Below are positions 29,257 through 41,526 of a stretch of 64,000 bases of DNA, one piece after another. Numbering within the stretch: position 1 is the stretch's first letter; the number at the start of each line of letters is the position of its first letter. The stretch lies in the NCBI RefSeq assembly GCF_014836715.1, contig NZ_JACSQI010000011.1:62001-126000 (forward strand). The letters are read 5' to 3'. The notes below the pieces were generated by a model that saw only the letters and a list, made by a program, of their open reading frames with translations, was not told the DNA's origin and made no database searches. This DNA comes from Escherichia whittamii (GTDB lineage: Bacteria > Pseudomonadota > Gammaproteobacteria > Enterobacterales > Enterobacteriaceae). The translations under genes were made by a program, and so were the position numbers.

Positions 29257-31104
29257 TTACCTGATTAATTGTTCCGCTTTTGAGACAATTTGCGAGCTGG
29301 ATCGTGCAGGCAGATCATAATTGTAAATATCTGTACGATACTGGGTACGACCATCTGCACCAACAAAGGCGGTCAGATAGTAAAGATTAACCGGTATCGA
29401 TTGACGGATATTGACGTAACGGGTATCCCCTCGCTTCAGAGCATCGGAGATACGCTTGTCATTCCAGCCAGCATCCTGCAGCAGCATATTTGCCAGATCT
29501 GACGCCTTATTCACCCGCACACAGCCAGAACTCAATGCGCGCGTATCGCGTTTGAAAAGATTGTGATTCGGCGTGTCATGTAAATAGATAGCATCTGAAC
29601 TCGGCATATTAAATTTATACCGTCCCAGCGAATTTCGCGGGCCAGGAGCTTGCTGGAAGCGGAACGGCAAATTCGATGCGGTTATTGTCGACCAGTCAAT
29701 CTGCCACGGATCCAGCGTATCTTTGCTGTTCCAGCCGCGCATAACCGTATAGCCATGGCTTTCAAGATAACCTGGATCGTTACGCACCTTTGGCAGAATA
29801 TCTTTGCGTGCCAGCGTCGGTGGTACGTTCCACGGCGGGTTTACCACCACATTGTTTAAGGCACTGCTCATCATCGGCGTTTTGCGATCGGGACGACCGA
29901 CAATGACCCGCGAATCCAGCACCTGATTGCCGTTCTGATAATAGACCAGCGAATAGGCCGGAATGTTAACCATGATGCCAGTAGATAGATCGGCTGGCAG
30001 CAAGCGCAATCGCTGGATGTTGAGTGCCAACACGCCAGCACGCTGTGCAGGCGTGACGTTTAACCAGTCTCGCGTTGCCGGGCCAATAGAGCCATCTGCC
30101 CCTAAACCTTGCCATGCCTGAAAACGTTTCACGGCCTCCACCAGCTCATTATCATAGACAGCTCGGACGGCTGGCGCAGGTTTACTGCGAGCTGTAGTTT
30201 GCTTGTCCATTGGCTTAGTTTCGGCTGTTTCGATTCCAGCGGCAGACGGGCTAACTACCGCGCCTGTCGATGTTTCATCGCCCGGCAGTGCTATTTTCGG
30301 CCCACCTTCGAGCATCCCCGTACGTTGCAAAATCTCACGCAGCGCCGGGACGTCGTTACTCCATTGACCAGGGCGCAGCGTTGCTTTACCGGTCAGCTGC
30401 GGCCACGGTTTGGAATCACTCAATAAGGTCAATAATGATTCATGCATTGCTGAATATTGCGGATGCTGCGGTGCCAACCCTGTGACAAACGTGGTCAGTT
30501 GACCGTTATCCAACGCCACCTGCCAATGGTTAATGACCGAGAGCGGCGGTGTTGAGAGCGCATAAGGTTTACTGCTGTACAGCCAGCGAGTACCTTTGAC
30601 CGGAATGTTTGCGACGAAATGGAGATACCCCATCATTGCATCCGATAGCACCACATCGCGCGCCATACCGTTAACGCCCGGGTCAGTCAGTAACTCCACC
30701 CATTTGTTAAACTGCGGTTGAAAACCGGCAATCGCCACTTCCGCCAACTGCTGCTGGAAAGCTTTAACTGCATCACGATTTTCCCACATCGGCTGCATAT
30801 CGCGTGCGGCATACAAGAGTTGAAGCTGGTTAAGATAAACCGGCTTATAACCTGCAGGTAATAGTGATTCAATTTGCGTGCGGGCCTTTTCTGCCGCACC
30901 TTCTGGTAGCGGTTGGATCCCCGCCATTATTGCCGTGGCTTGCGCCTGCGGCAGTACATCTCCCTGTTCACTGACAGCCACCGGGCTGTCACCAGGGATA
31001 ACTTCAGGCTCATCAGCCTGCACACTGAACAGTGGAGCGAATGTTACGGCCAGGCACAAACTGATTGCCGAAAGCCGACGACCACACATCATGTTAAGCA
31101 ACAT
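29257..31104 (-). CDS. ldtD: L,D-transpeptidase LdtD (YcbB)
   Basis: A 615-residue periplasmic enzyme that forms 3-3 (mDap-mDap) peptidoglycan crosslinks and can give beta-lactam resistance when PBPs are blocked. A Sec signal peptide ([16 protein letters not shown], cleaved after QA) is followed by a scaffold region. A peptidoglycan-binding domain lies around 330-365 ([21 protein letters not shown]). The YkuD catalytic domain contains SSGCVRVN with Cys528. The start MLLNMMCGR at 31102-31104 places the signal peptide correctly; a 36-codon upstream extension is not credible. E. coli controls ldtD through the Cpx response. Confidence 0.95.
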   Translation of the reverse strand: MLLNMMCGRRLSAISLCLAVTFAPLFSVQADEPEVIPGDSPVAVSEQGDVLPQAQATAIMAGIQPLPEGAAEKARTQIESLLPAGYKPVYLNQLQLLYAARDMQPMWENRDAVKAFQQQLAEVAIAGFQPQFNKWVELLTDPGVNGMARDVVLSDAMMGYLHFVANIPVKGTRWLYSSKPYALSTPPLSVINHWQVALDNGQLTTFVTGLAPQHPQYSAMHESLLTLLSDSKPWPQLTGKATLRPGQWSNDVPALREILQRTGMLEGGPKIALPGDETSTGAVVSPSAAGIETAETKPMDKQTTARSKPAPAVRAVYDNELVEAVKRFQAWQGLGADGSIGPATRDWLNVTPAQRAGVLALNIQRLRLLPADLSTGIMVNIPAYSLVYYQNGNQVLDSRVIVGRPDRKTPMMSSALNNVVVNPPWNVPPTLARKDILPKVRNDPGYLESHGYTVMRGWNSKDTLDPWQIDWSTITASNLPFRFQQAPGPRNSLGRYKFNMPSSDAIYLHDTPNHNLFKRDTRALSSGCVRVNKASDLANMLLQDAGWNDKRISDALKRGDTRYVNIRQSIPVNLYYLTAFVGADGRTQYRTDIYNYDLPARSSSQIVSKAEQLIR

Positions 31105-31327
31105 CCCTTGCCCCCTGTTTTTATCATACTCTGAATAGCCAGGCTGTTTTATCTTAACTGCCTTTACAACGCCAATACTCATGAAAGTATGACGAGCAAG
31201 CCTGTTACTCATCAGGCTTACCTTCAGTATATAAACGTCGGTACGTTTTTACACAACCTAATGTAAAGAAGTTTAAAGAAAAGCGCGCCATAATGCGGCA
31301 TTTTTTTAGTGCAGAAACGGAGTTTTC

Positions 31328-31359
31328 CGAAAAAAAAGGCGGCATCGCTGCCGCCTTGA
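31328..31359 (-). terminator. mukB operon terminator
   Basis: The minus-strand stem AAGGCGGCA / TGCCGCCTT with a GCGA loop is followed by eight Ts, immediately after the mukB stop. It closes the cmoM-mukFEB operon and separates it from ldtD. Confidence 0.92.
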
Positions 31360-31361
31360 AC

Positions 31362-34300
31362 TTAACTTGCCTGAGAAGGCGCTTCGTCAGTTCCTGGAAG
31401 CGTTTCAGGGAGTTGCGGCGCAAATCCTCGCAGGCCGACTACGTGAACATGTTCGGTATTCTGGAAGACTTTACGCACTAGTTTATAGGTAGTGCCTTTC
31501 TCCGGGCTGATATTTTCAGGTGCCGCGATGATGAGCTGCATTTGCAAACGTTCACACAATTCAAACAGCGTAGCGATAGAACGGGCGTCCAGTCGCGCAG
31601 CTTCATCGAGGAATAGCAGACGGCAAGGAGAGATATCTTTACCGCGCAGGCGGCGAGATTCATCTTCCCAGCTCTGTACCACCATCACCAGAATTGACAT
31701 ACCAGTACCGATAGCCTCACCGGTCGACAGTGCGCCGGACTCCGCACGCAGCCAGCCGTCGGAACCACGGTTAACCTCAACTTCCATCTCCAGGTAGTTA
31801 CGGTAATCCAGAAGTTCTTCACCAATGGTCTGCGGCGTGCGCTGGCCCATATCAATTTGTGGGTTAAGTCGCTGATACAGTTTTGCCAGAGCTTCCGAGA
31901 AGGTCAGTCGATTGCTCTTGAACAGATCCTGATGTTGCTCATGCTGTTCTGAAAGCACGTCAAGCAGCATGGCGTGAGTTTCACGCACGTTCACGTTCAG
32001 ACGCACACTGTTCACCTGACCGAACGATACGTTCTGCAAGCCCTGGTTGAGCATGCGGATACGGTTTTGCTCGCGCTGAATGGTTTTGCGAATGATGTTC
32101 GCCACGCTACGGGAGCTAATCGCCAGTTTCTGTTCGCGAGAAGTTAGCTCTTCGGTCAGACGGCTGAGTTCGATTTCCATCTGCTCGATAGCTTCCACCG
32201 GATCATCAGTACGAATAATATCCTGACGAATACGTTCGCGCAGATGCTGGTAAACCGCCACGAAGAACTGGATTTTGCGCTCAGGTCGTTTTGGATCTTC
32301 CGACATCCGCAGCACGTCGCGCAGATGTTCGTTATCCGCCACCGCCAGACGCAGCGCACCTAACGCCTTATCCGACATGGAACGCAAATCATCAGCAGAG
32401 AGATAAGCCAGCTCACGACGGTGCAGGCGGCGTTCAACGCCATTATCTTTCACCATGCGCATTACCGCGCACCAGCCCGCTTTGGCGGTCACCACCTGCT
32501 CGCGCATTTCAAAGTAATCACGTTCCAGCTTGCGCAGTTTGCGGGTCAGGTTGTCCATCTCCGCTTCGCAGAAGGTAAGTGCTTTTTCCAGTTGGTTGCG
32601 GCGTGCACGGTTATTGCTCAGTTGTGCATGCAGTTCGTCACGGCGAATACGCGCCCGCTCTTCTGCTCCGCTATCGGCACGTACGCCGATATCCTGCAGT
32701 TCTCGTTGTAGATCGTTAAGCAGCTCTTTTTTGGTGTCATAAGAACTTTTCAGCGAAGCCAGTACCTGGTTGTACTGACTCAACTGCGCAGCGTGACCGC
32801 GCAACGCTTCACGAGCACGAGTACGTTCCGCTTCCGCCTGCTACAGACGTTCGCGCAGTTTTTCGTTGAGATCGCTGTTCCCGTTAAGCATTTCTGCCGA
32901 GTCAGAGTAGCTAAAGTGCGCACGACGCTGTACCACTTCAGTCAGGGCAAATGCCTGTTGACGGGCATCTCGCTGCATCTGCTGGGAGTATGCATAATCT
33001 TCTTTTAATTGCTCAAACTGTTCCGGGTCACTCTGCAACACAGAAACAATCGGCTCCAGTTTCGCCAGTTGATTACCAAACTGCTGAACAAAACGTGCGG
33101 CTTCCTGAGCTTCATCAAGACGTTCGCGGATTTCATCGACACGATCCGCCAGTGAGTCATCCGCCAAGAGGTTGAGACGCGGCAGGATACGGTTCAGTGC
33201 CGCAACGCCCTCTTTCGCCTGCTCAAACTGAATGCGCTGCTGCTGGTTATCATTTTCATGATTACTTAACGCCCGCTCCAGTTCGACACGACGGCTGTTC
33301 AGTTGGCGAATTTCGGCTTCCGGATCGGACTCAAACGCCACTGCCAGATGGCTGCCAATAAAGCGGCTGAATGCCTGATGCAGTCGCTGGGTTTTCTGTA
33401 CATCAAAGGAGAGCGTAGCAAAGCGTTCAGAGAGCAATTCGCGCTCGGCGTGCAGGCTTTCGATACGGCTTTCACGCGCCGCGCGACCAAACAGCGGTAC
33501 TTCCGGGAACCGCGAATAACGCCACTGGCGATCGGCAGTTTTCACCACCACCGCTTTTTCCAGCTCATCGACGTTGAACACGCTATCATCGAACGACTGC
33601 GGATCTCCCTCGATCAAGTAGAGATCTTCCGGACAATCGGTCAAGCCTTCCAGCTGTTCGGCTACCTGTGACAGATCCGGCACCACAATGGCGTGGCGAG
33701 ACGGGCCATACAGCGCCGAGAAGTACGGCGCATCTTCCAGGCTAACGTCGTCATAAATTTCTGACAGCAGCACGCCGCCAAAGCGTTCCGCCAGCGCATT
33801 CAGACGTTGATCTTCTGAGCCCCCAGGCTGGCTTAAACGTTCGATCTCTTCATCGACAGCGTTTTTGCGCGCGCCCACTTCATCGCGTTCAACAATCGCT
33901 TCGCGCTCACGCTCCAGCAGTTGTTGCAGATATTCGGTGACATCCTGGCTGCAGGTGAACTCTTCACCACACTGCTCACTCAACTGATTAAGGCTGTTCT
34001 GCGCTGCCAGCCAAACCGGTGCACGCTGCATCAGGCTCTGGATACGGGATTGCAGCTGTTCCTGTTCCTGACGCAGCGCCATGCGCTCTTCACGGGCGTT
34101 GGATACGCTGTCAGAAAGGGAGGCAATGCGCGCTTCCAGTTCCTGGTGCAGGGCTTCCAGCTCGTCAATATCGAAATTCTTGCCCTGACGTTTGCAGAAA
34201 TCCGCCAGCAGACGTTCCGCTTCTTGCTGCTCGCGCAGACGCTGTTCCAGTTCGCTTAAGCGCATCCGCAGTGGCTGAACCTGCTCTGCCAGGTGACGCT

Positions 34301-35822
34301 GATCGACCCCTTCGCGTAGCAGTTCACGGGCAACATCCCACGCTTCGTTACGCGCCAGCGGACCGTTAATTGCTACCACCAGCTGATAAGCCTGCTCAAA
34401 CTGACTGTGAGCAGTTTGCGCCATGCTCATTTTCTGCTCAAGAGAGAGCATTTTTTCGGTCGCTTCCAGCTCTTTCGCCTGGAAGGTTTCCAGCCATTCC
34501 GCCGCACTGTCAGCGGTTAAATCCGGCAGATGACACAGTTCTTTGGCACGATTAAGCGCAGCAATCGCCTGGTTGTACTGGATCGCGCGCGTTTGCTGGA
34601 CGTCCAGCGCCTGCTGGTAATCAGCAAGCTGGCTTTTCAGCTCGTCCACTTCCAGTTCGGCGGCTTCCGCACGCGCTTCGTTATCTTCCTGACGCTCGAT
34701 GGCTTCTGCCACCACTTCATTCTGTTCTTCCAGACGGATCTGCAGCTCATCGAGATCCGCTTCGTAGCGTTCGATTTTCTCCTGCTGACGCAGTGCGGTT
34801 TGCACCAGATTCAGGTGATCGCTGGCGGCCTGATAATCCGCTTCCAGATCGCCTTCGGCACCGTTGTGCTCTGCCAGTTCACGCGCCATATCGACGTGTT
34901 TGTACTGCTCCGCCGCCAGTTGCTGACGCGAAGTGTGTAGCTCGCGACGAAACTCCAGCGCTTTATCGAGATGGACACGGCGCTCGTTGGCGTGACGCAT
35001 GTAGTCTGCCGCCACGTAGTTGGTGGCTTCGCTGATCAGATGCTCAAACAGGTCACGGTCAGACTGGGTGACGCGAATCGCTTCCAGCGTCATGCGGTTT
35101 TCACGCAGCGCCGCTTCCATGTCCTGGAACGCTTTACGCACGCCGCTGTTTTCCGGCAACAGGTAGTCGCGCAGAGAACGGGTAATGGCACTGGAGATAC
35201 CACCGTACAGCGAAGCTTCGATCAGACGATAGAATTTGCTACGGTCTGACGCCGAACGCAGACGACGTGCAATGATGCCCAGATCGAACATCAGCGAGTG
35301 GTAATCGGTAATGGAGTTGAACTGTTTAAACTGCACGCCTTCCATCGCCTCGAGCTTGTCTTTCAGCTCGTTAAGCGGCAGCACACGCGCCTGGCGTTCG
35401 TTCAGGGATTCGGTCACCAGTTGCGTCGGCTGCACCGACATCGGCAGCCCCTGAATGGCAAACGGCTTAATATCAACCTTGCGATCGCGCCCGGCAACCT
35501 GTTGCAGACGCACACCGACAACCACGCGCTGGTGACGCGAGTTAATTGTATCGAGTATCGAATAACAGACACCCGCTTTCAGCTTACCGTGCAGGCCTTT
35601 ATCGCGCGAACCACTGGTAGCCCCTGCTTCCGTGGTGTTACGGAAATGCAGCAGGGTCAAATCGGGAATAAGCGCCGTAACAAACGCCGCCATCGTGGTG
35701 GATTTACCCGCACCGTTACCGCCGGAAAGCGTTGTGACCAGCTCATCCAGGTCAAAGGTGCGAGCAAAAAAGCCGTTCCAGTTAATCAGCGTCAGTGAGC
35801 GAAATTTACCGCGTTCAATCAT
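31362..35822 (-). pseudogene. mukB: Chromosome condensin MukB, interrupted by in-frame amber codon 994
   Basis: From the ATG at 35820-35822 to the TAA at 31362-31364 there are 1486 codons, the exact MukB length, with no frameshift. A TAG at 32841-32843 (minus strand) replaces codon 994, which is Glu (GAG) in K-12 as I recall it: a single G-to-T change. The upstream 993 codons carry the N-terminal ATPase half (Walker [10 protein letters not shown], about 34-42), the coiled coil and the hinge. The downstream part carries the signature LSTGEA (Ser1366) and Walker B LLFLDE (Asp1406, Glu1407), so truncated MukB could not build an ATPase head. No ribosome site precedes the downstream frame. MukB is the SMC subunit of MukBEF, which compacts chromosomes and recruits topoisomerase IV. 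The start overlaps the mukE stop by 1 bp. Confidence 0.9.
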
Positions 35823-36526
35823 TATTCTTCCTCTCCGCTATCTGGCTGATTCTCTTCAGTTTCGTCATTGAGTTGCAGGTGATTTTCCAGCGACATTGCT
35901 TCGCCATCGCGAATCAGACGACGTTGTGCTTCTCGCGGATCGTCGCCCGCACGCACATCGGCACCAAAGCGGAACACCGATTCGGTAATGCGGAACTTGC
36001 TGCTGTCGTGGCCCATAAACCACACCATGCCTAAGCGACGCAGACGGTTGAGTGAAGAGCGTACTTTTTCCTGCAACTTCTGACGGTCAACGTCTGAACC
36101 GGTAGAACGGTTGTTTACCAGTTTCAGCAGTTTCGCTTCATCGGCCAGGGTAAGCAGTTCGTCATAAAGTTCCTGCTGGGTAAAAATCCCCTCGTTCGCC
36201 AGCCGTTCCGGGCTGAGATAGAGATAACAGAGGATTTTACCGACCATCATGTCCAGTTCAGACAATACGGAACGTGGGATGATGGTGGTGGAACGTGGAC
36301 GCAAATAGAAGAAACCTTCCGGCGCGCGGATTAACTCCACGTTATAACGTGCGTAAAATTCTTCCAGATATTCCTGAAAATCCATCAGGAAAGCATGATT
36401 ATCCAGTTCGTCGAGGCCAATATGGCGGCCTGAACGTAAGGCGCTATCCAGCGCCGGAAATAACGGATTCGCCAGCGCCTGCGCCAGCTTAACCGGCATC
36501 ACTTGTTCAATATTTGTCGATGACAT
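35822..36526 (-). CDS. mukE: Condensin subunit MukE
   Basis: A 234-residue kite-type winged-helix subunit. It dimerises, binds MukF and DNA, and modulates MukB ATPase activity. The start [14 protein letters not shown] at 36524-36526 overlaps the mukF stop by 20 bp; a shorter form from MPVKLAQ (225 residues) was annotated in older records and cannot be excluded. The acidic C-terminal tail (about 215-234, ending SGEEE) is typical. The stop shares one base with the mukB start (TAATG), implying coupled translation. Confidence 0.96.
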
Positions 36527-37829
36527 GCGCCTGTACCTTGGCTCCGTAATCATTAATCGGCTGCCATTTCGCTGGCAGTCCGGTGAAATCTGCTTGCGCT
36601 ACGCCGAGACGTACCGCCTGATCAATAACAATACGCGCGACGTCAAAGTGACGCGCACGCGGATACTGCGCCAGATATTCGCGTACCACCAGACCAAGAT
36701 CCAGTGGCACTTGTCTGGTTTTATATACGGCGAGCTGCTCTTCGATAATTGCTGCGAGTTGTTCGCGGATCTCGTTAAACTCTTCGTACTCTAAATCTGG
36801 CGGAAGTTCCCCGGTCACTTCTTCATCGCGCAGTGCCATCTCTTCGTCACGCATATCCAACAGACGATCGGCATTGGCGTAAGTCAGCGCCCAAGGGTCA
36901 TCAAAGTAGGTTTGTACCGACTGGCGTAAACGCTGTGCAAAGACGCGGTTTTTATCCATATCGATCGCGGTACGGATAAATTTGTGTACGTGGCGGTCGT
37001 AGCCAATCCACAAGTCGATGGACTGCTGCCCCCAGCTGATAATACGGTCGAGTTTGCTCTGCAGATCGAACACCAGACGATCGACGAAATGTAGATCGTC
37101 ATGAGTCATCGTCGCATCCTGAATGCGCAACAGATTAGCCTGCAATTTGTCGCCTGCCGCTTCCAGGGTATCCTGCAATTCACGCAGCGTTCCGGAAGTT
37201 TCCGAAAGCAACAATTCACAGCTGGAGATCGCCGCCCGCCAGTCTTTATTCAGCAACTGAGCGATATCGTCTTTCACCTGCTGCTGCTGTTCGTCCATCA
37301 GACGTTGCGTCAGGTCGATACTGTCGAAAATTTCCGCCACCGAATATTTCAGCGGGGCATAGACGTTGCGGTGCCAGTGAAACTCATCACCACCCTCTTC
37401 GGCGGCATCAGCTGCACGTTTTAACTCCCCCGCCACAATCGACAACTGCATAGAAAGACGCAGCGTAGAAAACTCACGCTGACGGATGTAGTAGTCAGTA
37501 ATGCCGATGCCGAGCGGCGTCAGGCGATAAATAGCATTCCCTTCCGCCTGCTCGCTGGTAAAGCGGTTCAGCAGACGTTGACGCACCATGTCGTTGATCG
37601 CGTTGTTGGCGCGCACGCCGATGGTTTCGCTGGTTTGCTCAAACGCATCACTCACATGGCGGAACGCATCCACCAGCTCGCCTTCACTCATCTCACCATC
37701 AAGACGCTCGCCATTCAGCGTGGCAACTGCCAGCAGAAAAGAGAGACGGTCTACCGGCAACGAGATGGAGAAGTCATTTTTTCTGGCCCAGGCAACCAGT
37801 TCGGGGACTGTCTGGGATAATTCACTCAT
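36507..37829 (-). CDS. mukF: Condensin kleisin subunit MukF
   Basis: A 440-residue kleisin. An N-terminal winged-helix dimerisation domain (about 1-115) leads into a helical middle domain that contacts the MukB neck. A linker binds MukE, with acidic stretches near 325-345. A C-terminal winged-helix domain (about 350-440) binds the MukB head. It forms the asymmetric bridge of the MukBEF ring. Its ATG overlaps the cmoM stop by 4 bp, and the 3' end overlaps mukE. Confidence 0.97.
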
Positions 37830-38611
37830 ACTTTATCCTTGCTCTGCGGTTTGCGCGCGGTGACATGAATATAACGCCCCAGGTTAATATACGGTTCCTG
37901 GCGGCAATAACGCGTTTCTAATTCAAGTAATGCTTCGTAGCTGTCGCGCTGTTGGTGCTTTTCACGCAGATAATCATGAAACACGCGAACGCCGGTCTTG
38001 CCGGTTATTTGCCAGCCGGCCTCTTCCAGCCACAGATAAACCTGCGCCGGGTAGCGCGGATAGTCTGGCGAAAGCGTCCGTTTTTTCTTCTTCGGCATTC
38101 CCGCTTGCACGTAATCAAAGTTCCCTGCAACCATGTTGTGGATCAGCAAGCCATGCGCATTGTAGAACATTAACGATAACACACCGCCAGGACGTAACAC
38201 TGACCACAGCGTCTTTAATACACTACGGGGCTCGGCCACCCACTCCAGTACTGCATGGAACAATATCAGATCAACGGGCGTTTCCAAATGCGAAGCAACG
38301 TCCTGAGCGGCGCAATGTATAAATTGCATGTTGTCGCTCACACCTTTCGCTTCTGCCGCCTGTTTTGCGCGTTCGATCATCTGGACAGAGAGATCGCACA
38401 AAATAACCTGATGTCCGCGCTCGGCCATTTTGATTGCAGTCTGCCCTTCACCGCCACCGGCATCCAGCACACGCAGTTTTTGCTGGCCCATTTCTGCCAG
38501 TACACGATCGAGGTCCTGCCACAGAATAGCCTGTCGAAGCTGCCCTTTGGTGGTGCCGTAGATGTTACGGGAAAACTTTTCCGCAATATCATCAAAATTG
38601 CGATCCTGCAT
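37826..38611 (-). CDS. cmoM: tRNA 5-carboxymethoxyuridine methyltransferase CmoM (SmtA)
   Basis: A 261-residue class I SAM-dependent methyltransferase with the motif [20 protein letters not shown] (about 48). In E. coli CmoM methylates cmo5U34 to mcmo5U34 in several tRNAs. It is the promoter-proximal gene of the operon with mukFEB; the functional link, if any, is unclear. The start MQDRNFDD was preferred over an ATG four codons upstream, since it gives the known protein and lies at a suitable distance from an aaag/gag stretch. Confidence 0.94.
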
Positions 38612-38746
38612 TGCTTTCTCCACCGGTTGGCTAAGACGTTATCTGATAAAGACGCTATTTTGTCACAGCCACGGCGAGAATGAACCAGTCTGGTGTAATA
38701 TCGCTGGCGATCCCTTGCTATATGGTTAAAAAAGGAACCAGAAAGG

Positions 38747-39526
38747 ATGCTTTTTACACTGAAAAAAGTGATTGGCGGTATGCTGCTGCCACTTCCGCTG
38801 ATGTTGCTGATTATTGGCGCAGGCCTGGCGCTGTTGTGGTTTAGCCGTTTTCAAAAAACCGGAAAGATTTTTATTAGCATTGGGTGGTTGGCGCTATTGT
38901 TATTGAGTTTGCAACCGGTAGCCGACCGCCTGCTGCGTCCCATCGAAAGCACCTATCCGACATGGAATAATACACAAAAAGTAGACTATATCGTGGTATT
39001 GGGTGGCGGCTATACCTGGAACCCGCAGTGGGCGCCAGGCTCAAATTTAATCAATAACAGTTTACCGCGCCTGAATGAAGGCATTCGTTTATGGCGTGAG
39101 AATCCGGGAGCAAAGTTGATCTTCACAGGAGGCGTGGCAAAAACCAATACGGTCAGCGCAGCTGAAGTGGGTGCCAGAGTTGCGCAGTCACTGGGCGTGC
39201 CGCGCGAGCAAATTATCACTCTGGATTTGCCCAAAGATACCGAAGAAGAAGCCACGGCAGTGAAACAGGCTATTGGTGACGCCCCTTTCCTGCTGGTGAC
39301 ATCTGCATCTCATTTGCCGCGCGCGATGATCTTTTTTCAACAGGAAGGGCTAAATCCGCTGCCAGCCCCGGCGAACCAGTTGGCAATCGACTCGCCGCTT
39401 AATCCGTGGGAACGGGCAATCCCCTCGCCGATCTGGTTGATGCATAGCGACCGCGTTGGCTATGAAACGCTTGGCCGCATCTGGCAGTGGCTAAAAAGTT
39501 CGTCAGGCAAGCCAGGGCAGGAGTGA
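38747..39526 (+). CDS. elyC: Envelope biogenesis factor ElyC (YcbC)
   Basis: A 259-residue inner-membrane protein of the DUF218 (SanA/ElyC) family. Two N-terminal membrane helices (about 10-33 and 40-58) precede a periplasmic domain with DYIVVLGGGYTWNP, KLIFTGGVAKTNTVSAAE and LLVTSASHLPRAM, the conserved family motifs. In E. coli loss of elyC blocks peptidoglycan assembly at low temperature, linked to undecaprenyl carrier use. The 3' end overlaps convergent ycbJ by 24 bp. Confidence 0.93.
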   Translation: MLFTLKKVIGGMLLPLPLMLLIIGAGLALLWFSRFQKTGKIFISIGWLALLLLSLQPVADRLLRPIESTYPTWNNTQKVDYIVVLGGGYTWNPQWAPGSNLINNSLPRLNEGIRLWRENPGAKLIFTGGVAKTNTVSAAEVGARVAQSLGVPREQIITLDLPKDTEEEATAVKQAIGDAPFLLVTSASHLPRAMIFFQQEGLNPLPAPANQLAIDSPLNPWERAIPSPIWLMHSDRVGYETLGRIWQWLKSSSGKPGQE

Positions 39527-40396
39527 TTTAGTCGCCAGATCAAAGTTGCTACGGCTAAACCGCCCGGTATTGACCAGTTGCGCAACTTCATCCCATAGCA
39601 CATACAGCCAACGCCGCCAGATGAAAGACTCCGCCACTGGCGCGCGTTGCAAGTAACTCCATAGCAAATCTTCTGCCAGAGAATTATCCATCAACCGGAA
39701 TAATTCATACTCACGCGGCGCCCAGAGCATTAACCCCGGTCCAACCATCGCCAGGAGCTGATCGCTACGGGAATCTTTCAGCATGCTACGCAAACAGAAG
39801 TTGCCGTGAATCAGCACACAATTATCGTTAAAACCTTCAAATAACACCGGCAGACATTCACGGGTGCGAAACAGGATCCGTTTATCCTGCATGGTTAAAC
39901 CCGTGTTATTGAACTGATTGAGCGTCGCCCATAGCATTTCAACATGCTGGCGATACCAGGAAGGCCAGAAATTTTCCTGGGTATTGTCAACCGCGCCAAC
40001 ACATCCGCGGCTGTCCTGACGGTGCCAGGCCAGCAACGCTTCAACAATTTGATCTTTCAGATGTTCCCAGCGTTCTGGTGTTCTTGCGGGAGCTTCCACA
40101 GAAACACCGCGCATCCGCTCCAGCAACAGGACATCGGGGCCGGGATGTTCTTCATGCGTCATCACACCATAGATAGTCGGCATGCGAACAGTCCCGCTCC
40201 GGGCCAGCATGGTGGTTTTCCATGCCAGCTGTCTGGCCTGCCCCGGGGTAGAAAAACTTCGCGCCATGAGTGGCATCGGGTTTCCCTGGCTGTCATACAA
40301 CGCCCACAGAGTAGTGTCTGCTTTTTCATTCACACACTCTATACGACTCAATCTTTCGCCCAGTAAATGGCTTAGTTCGGCACGCAGCTGTTCCAT
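39503..40396 (-). CDS. ycbJ: Predicted phosphotransferase-like protein YcbJ
   Basis: A 297-residue cytoplasmic protein of the aminoglycoside-phosphotransferase/choline-kinase-like fold. The segment CVLIHGNFCLRSML (about 190-203) resembles the catalytic HGDxxxxN loop, but with Asn in place of the usual Asp and no clear distal Asn, so kinase activity is doubtful. DVLLLERMRGVSVE corresponds to the hinge region. No function is established to my knowledge. It overlaps convergent elyC by 24 bp and is followed leftward by no cotranscribed gene. Confidence 0.85.
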   Translation of the reverse strand: MEQLRAELSHLLGERLSRIECVNEKADTTLWALYDSQGNPMPLMARSFSTPGQARQLAWKTTMLARSGTVRMPTIYGVMTHEEHPGPDVLLLERMRGVSVEAPARTPERWEHLKDQIVEALLAWHRQDSRGCVGAVDNTQENFWPSWYRQHVEMLWATLNQFNNTGLTMQDKRILFRTRECLPVLFEGFNDNCVLIHGNFCLRSMLKDSRSDQLLAMVGPGLMLWAPREYELFRLMDNSLAEDLLWSYLQRAPVAESFIWRRWLYVLWDEVAQLVNTGRFSRSNFDLATKSLLPWLA

Positions 40397-40506
40397 TCAG
40401 ATTACCCTCATAAAAGCTACTGCTTTCATAATGAGCGCCAATGTAAAAGATGTCACCTGAATGAGATCAATTGTTGAAGGGAAAAAATGAAGAGAATCGT
40501 AACGCT

Positions 40507-40540
40507 ACGACACTCCTCCCAAAATTGGGTGAAGTGTCGT
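40507..40540 (-). terminator. Hairpin after kdsB
   Basis: The exact 8-bp arms acgacact / agtgtcgt enclose a second short inverted repeat (ccca/tggg). It lies about 10 bp beyond the kdsB stop in the kdsB direction. No T run follows on the minus strand, so terminator function is uncertain. Confidence 0.5.
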
Positions 40541-40549
40541 GGGGATAAA

Positions 40550-41475
<926 letters not shown>

Positions 41476-41526
41476 AGTTCCTCCAGATGGATCGGGTTAT
41501 GAATGCATAAATCTTATCATAATCAT

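Noticed and set aside
31362-32804. Downstream mukB piece as an independent gene starting at TTG 32804
   Set aside because: The codon is an internal Leu of MukB (in EALRGH), with no ribosome site upstream; re-initiation to make a functional half-protein is unlikely.
32841-32846. Programmed readthrough or amino-acid recoding at the mukB TAG
   Set aside because: The following bases (CAGGCG) do not fit the CARYYA readthrough context, no structured element is evident, and Escherichia lacks pyrrolysine machinery. Suppressor tRNA or error is simpler.
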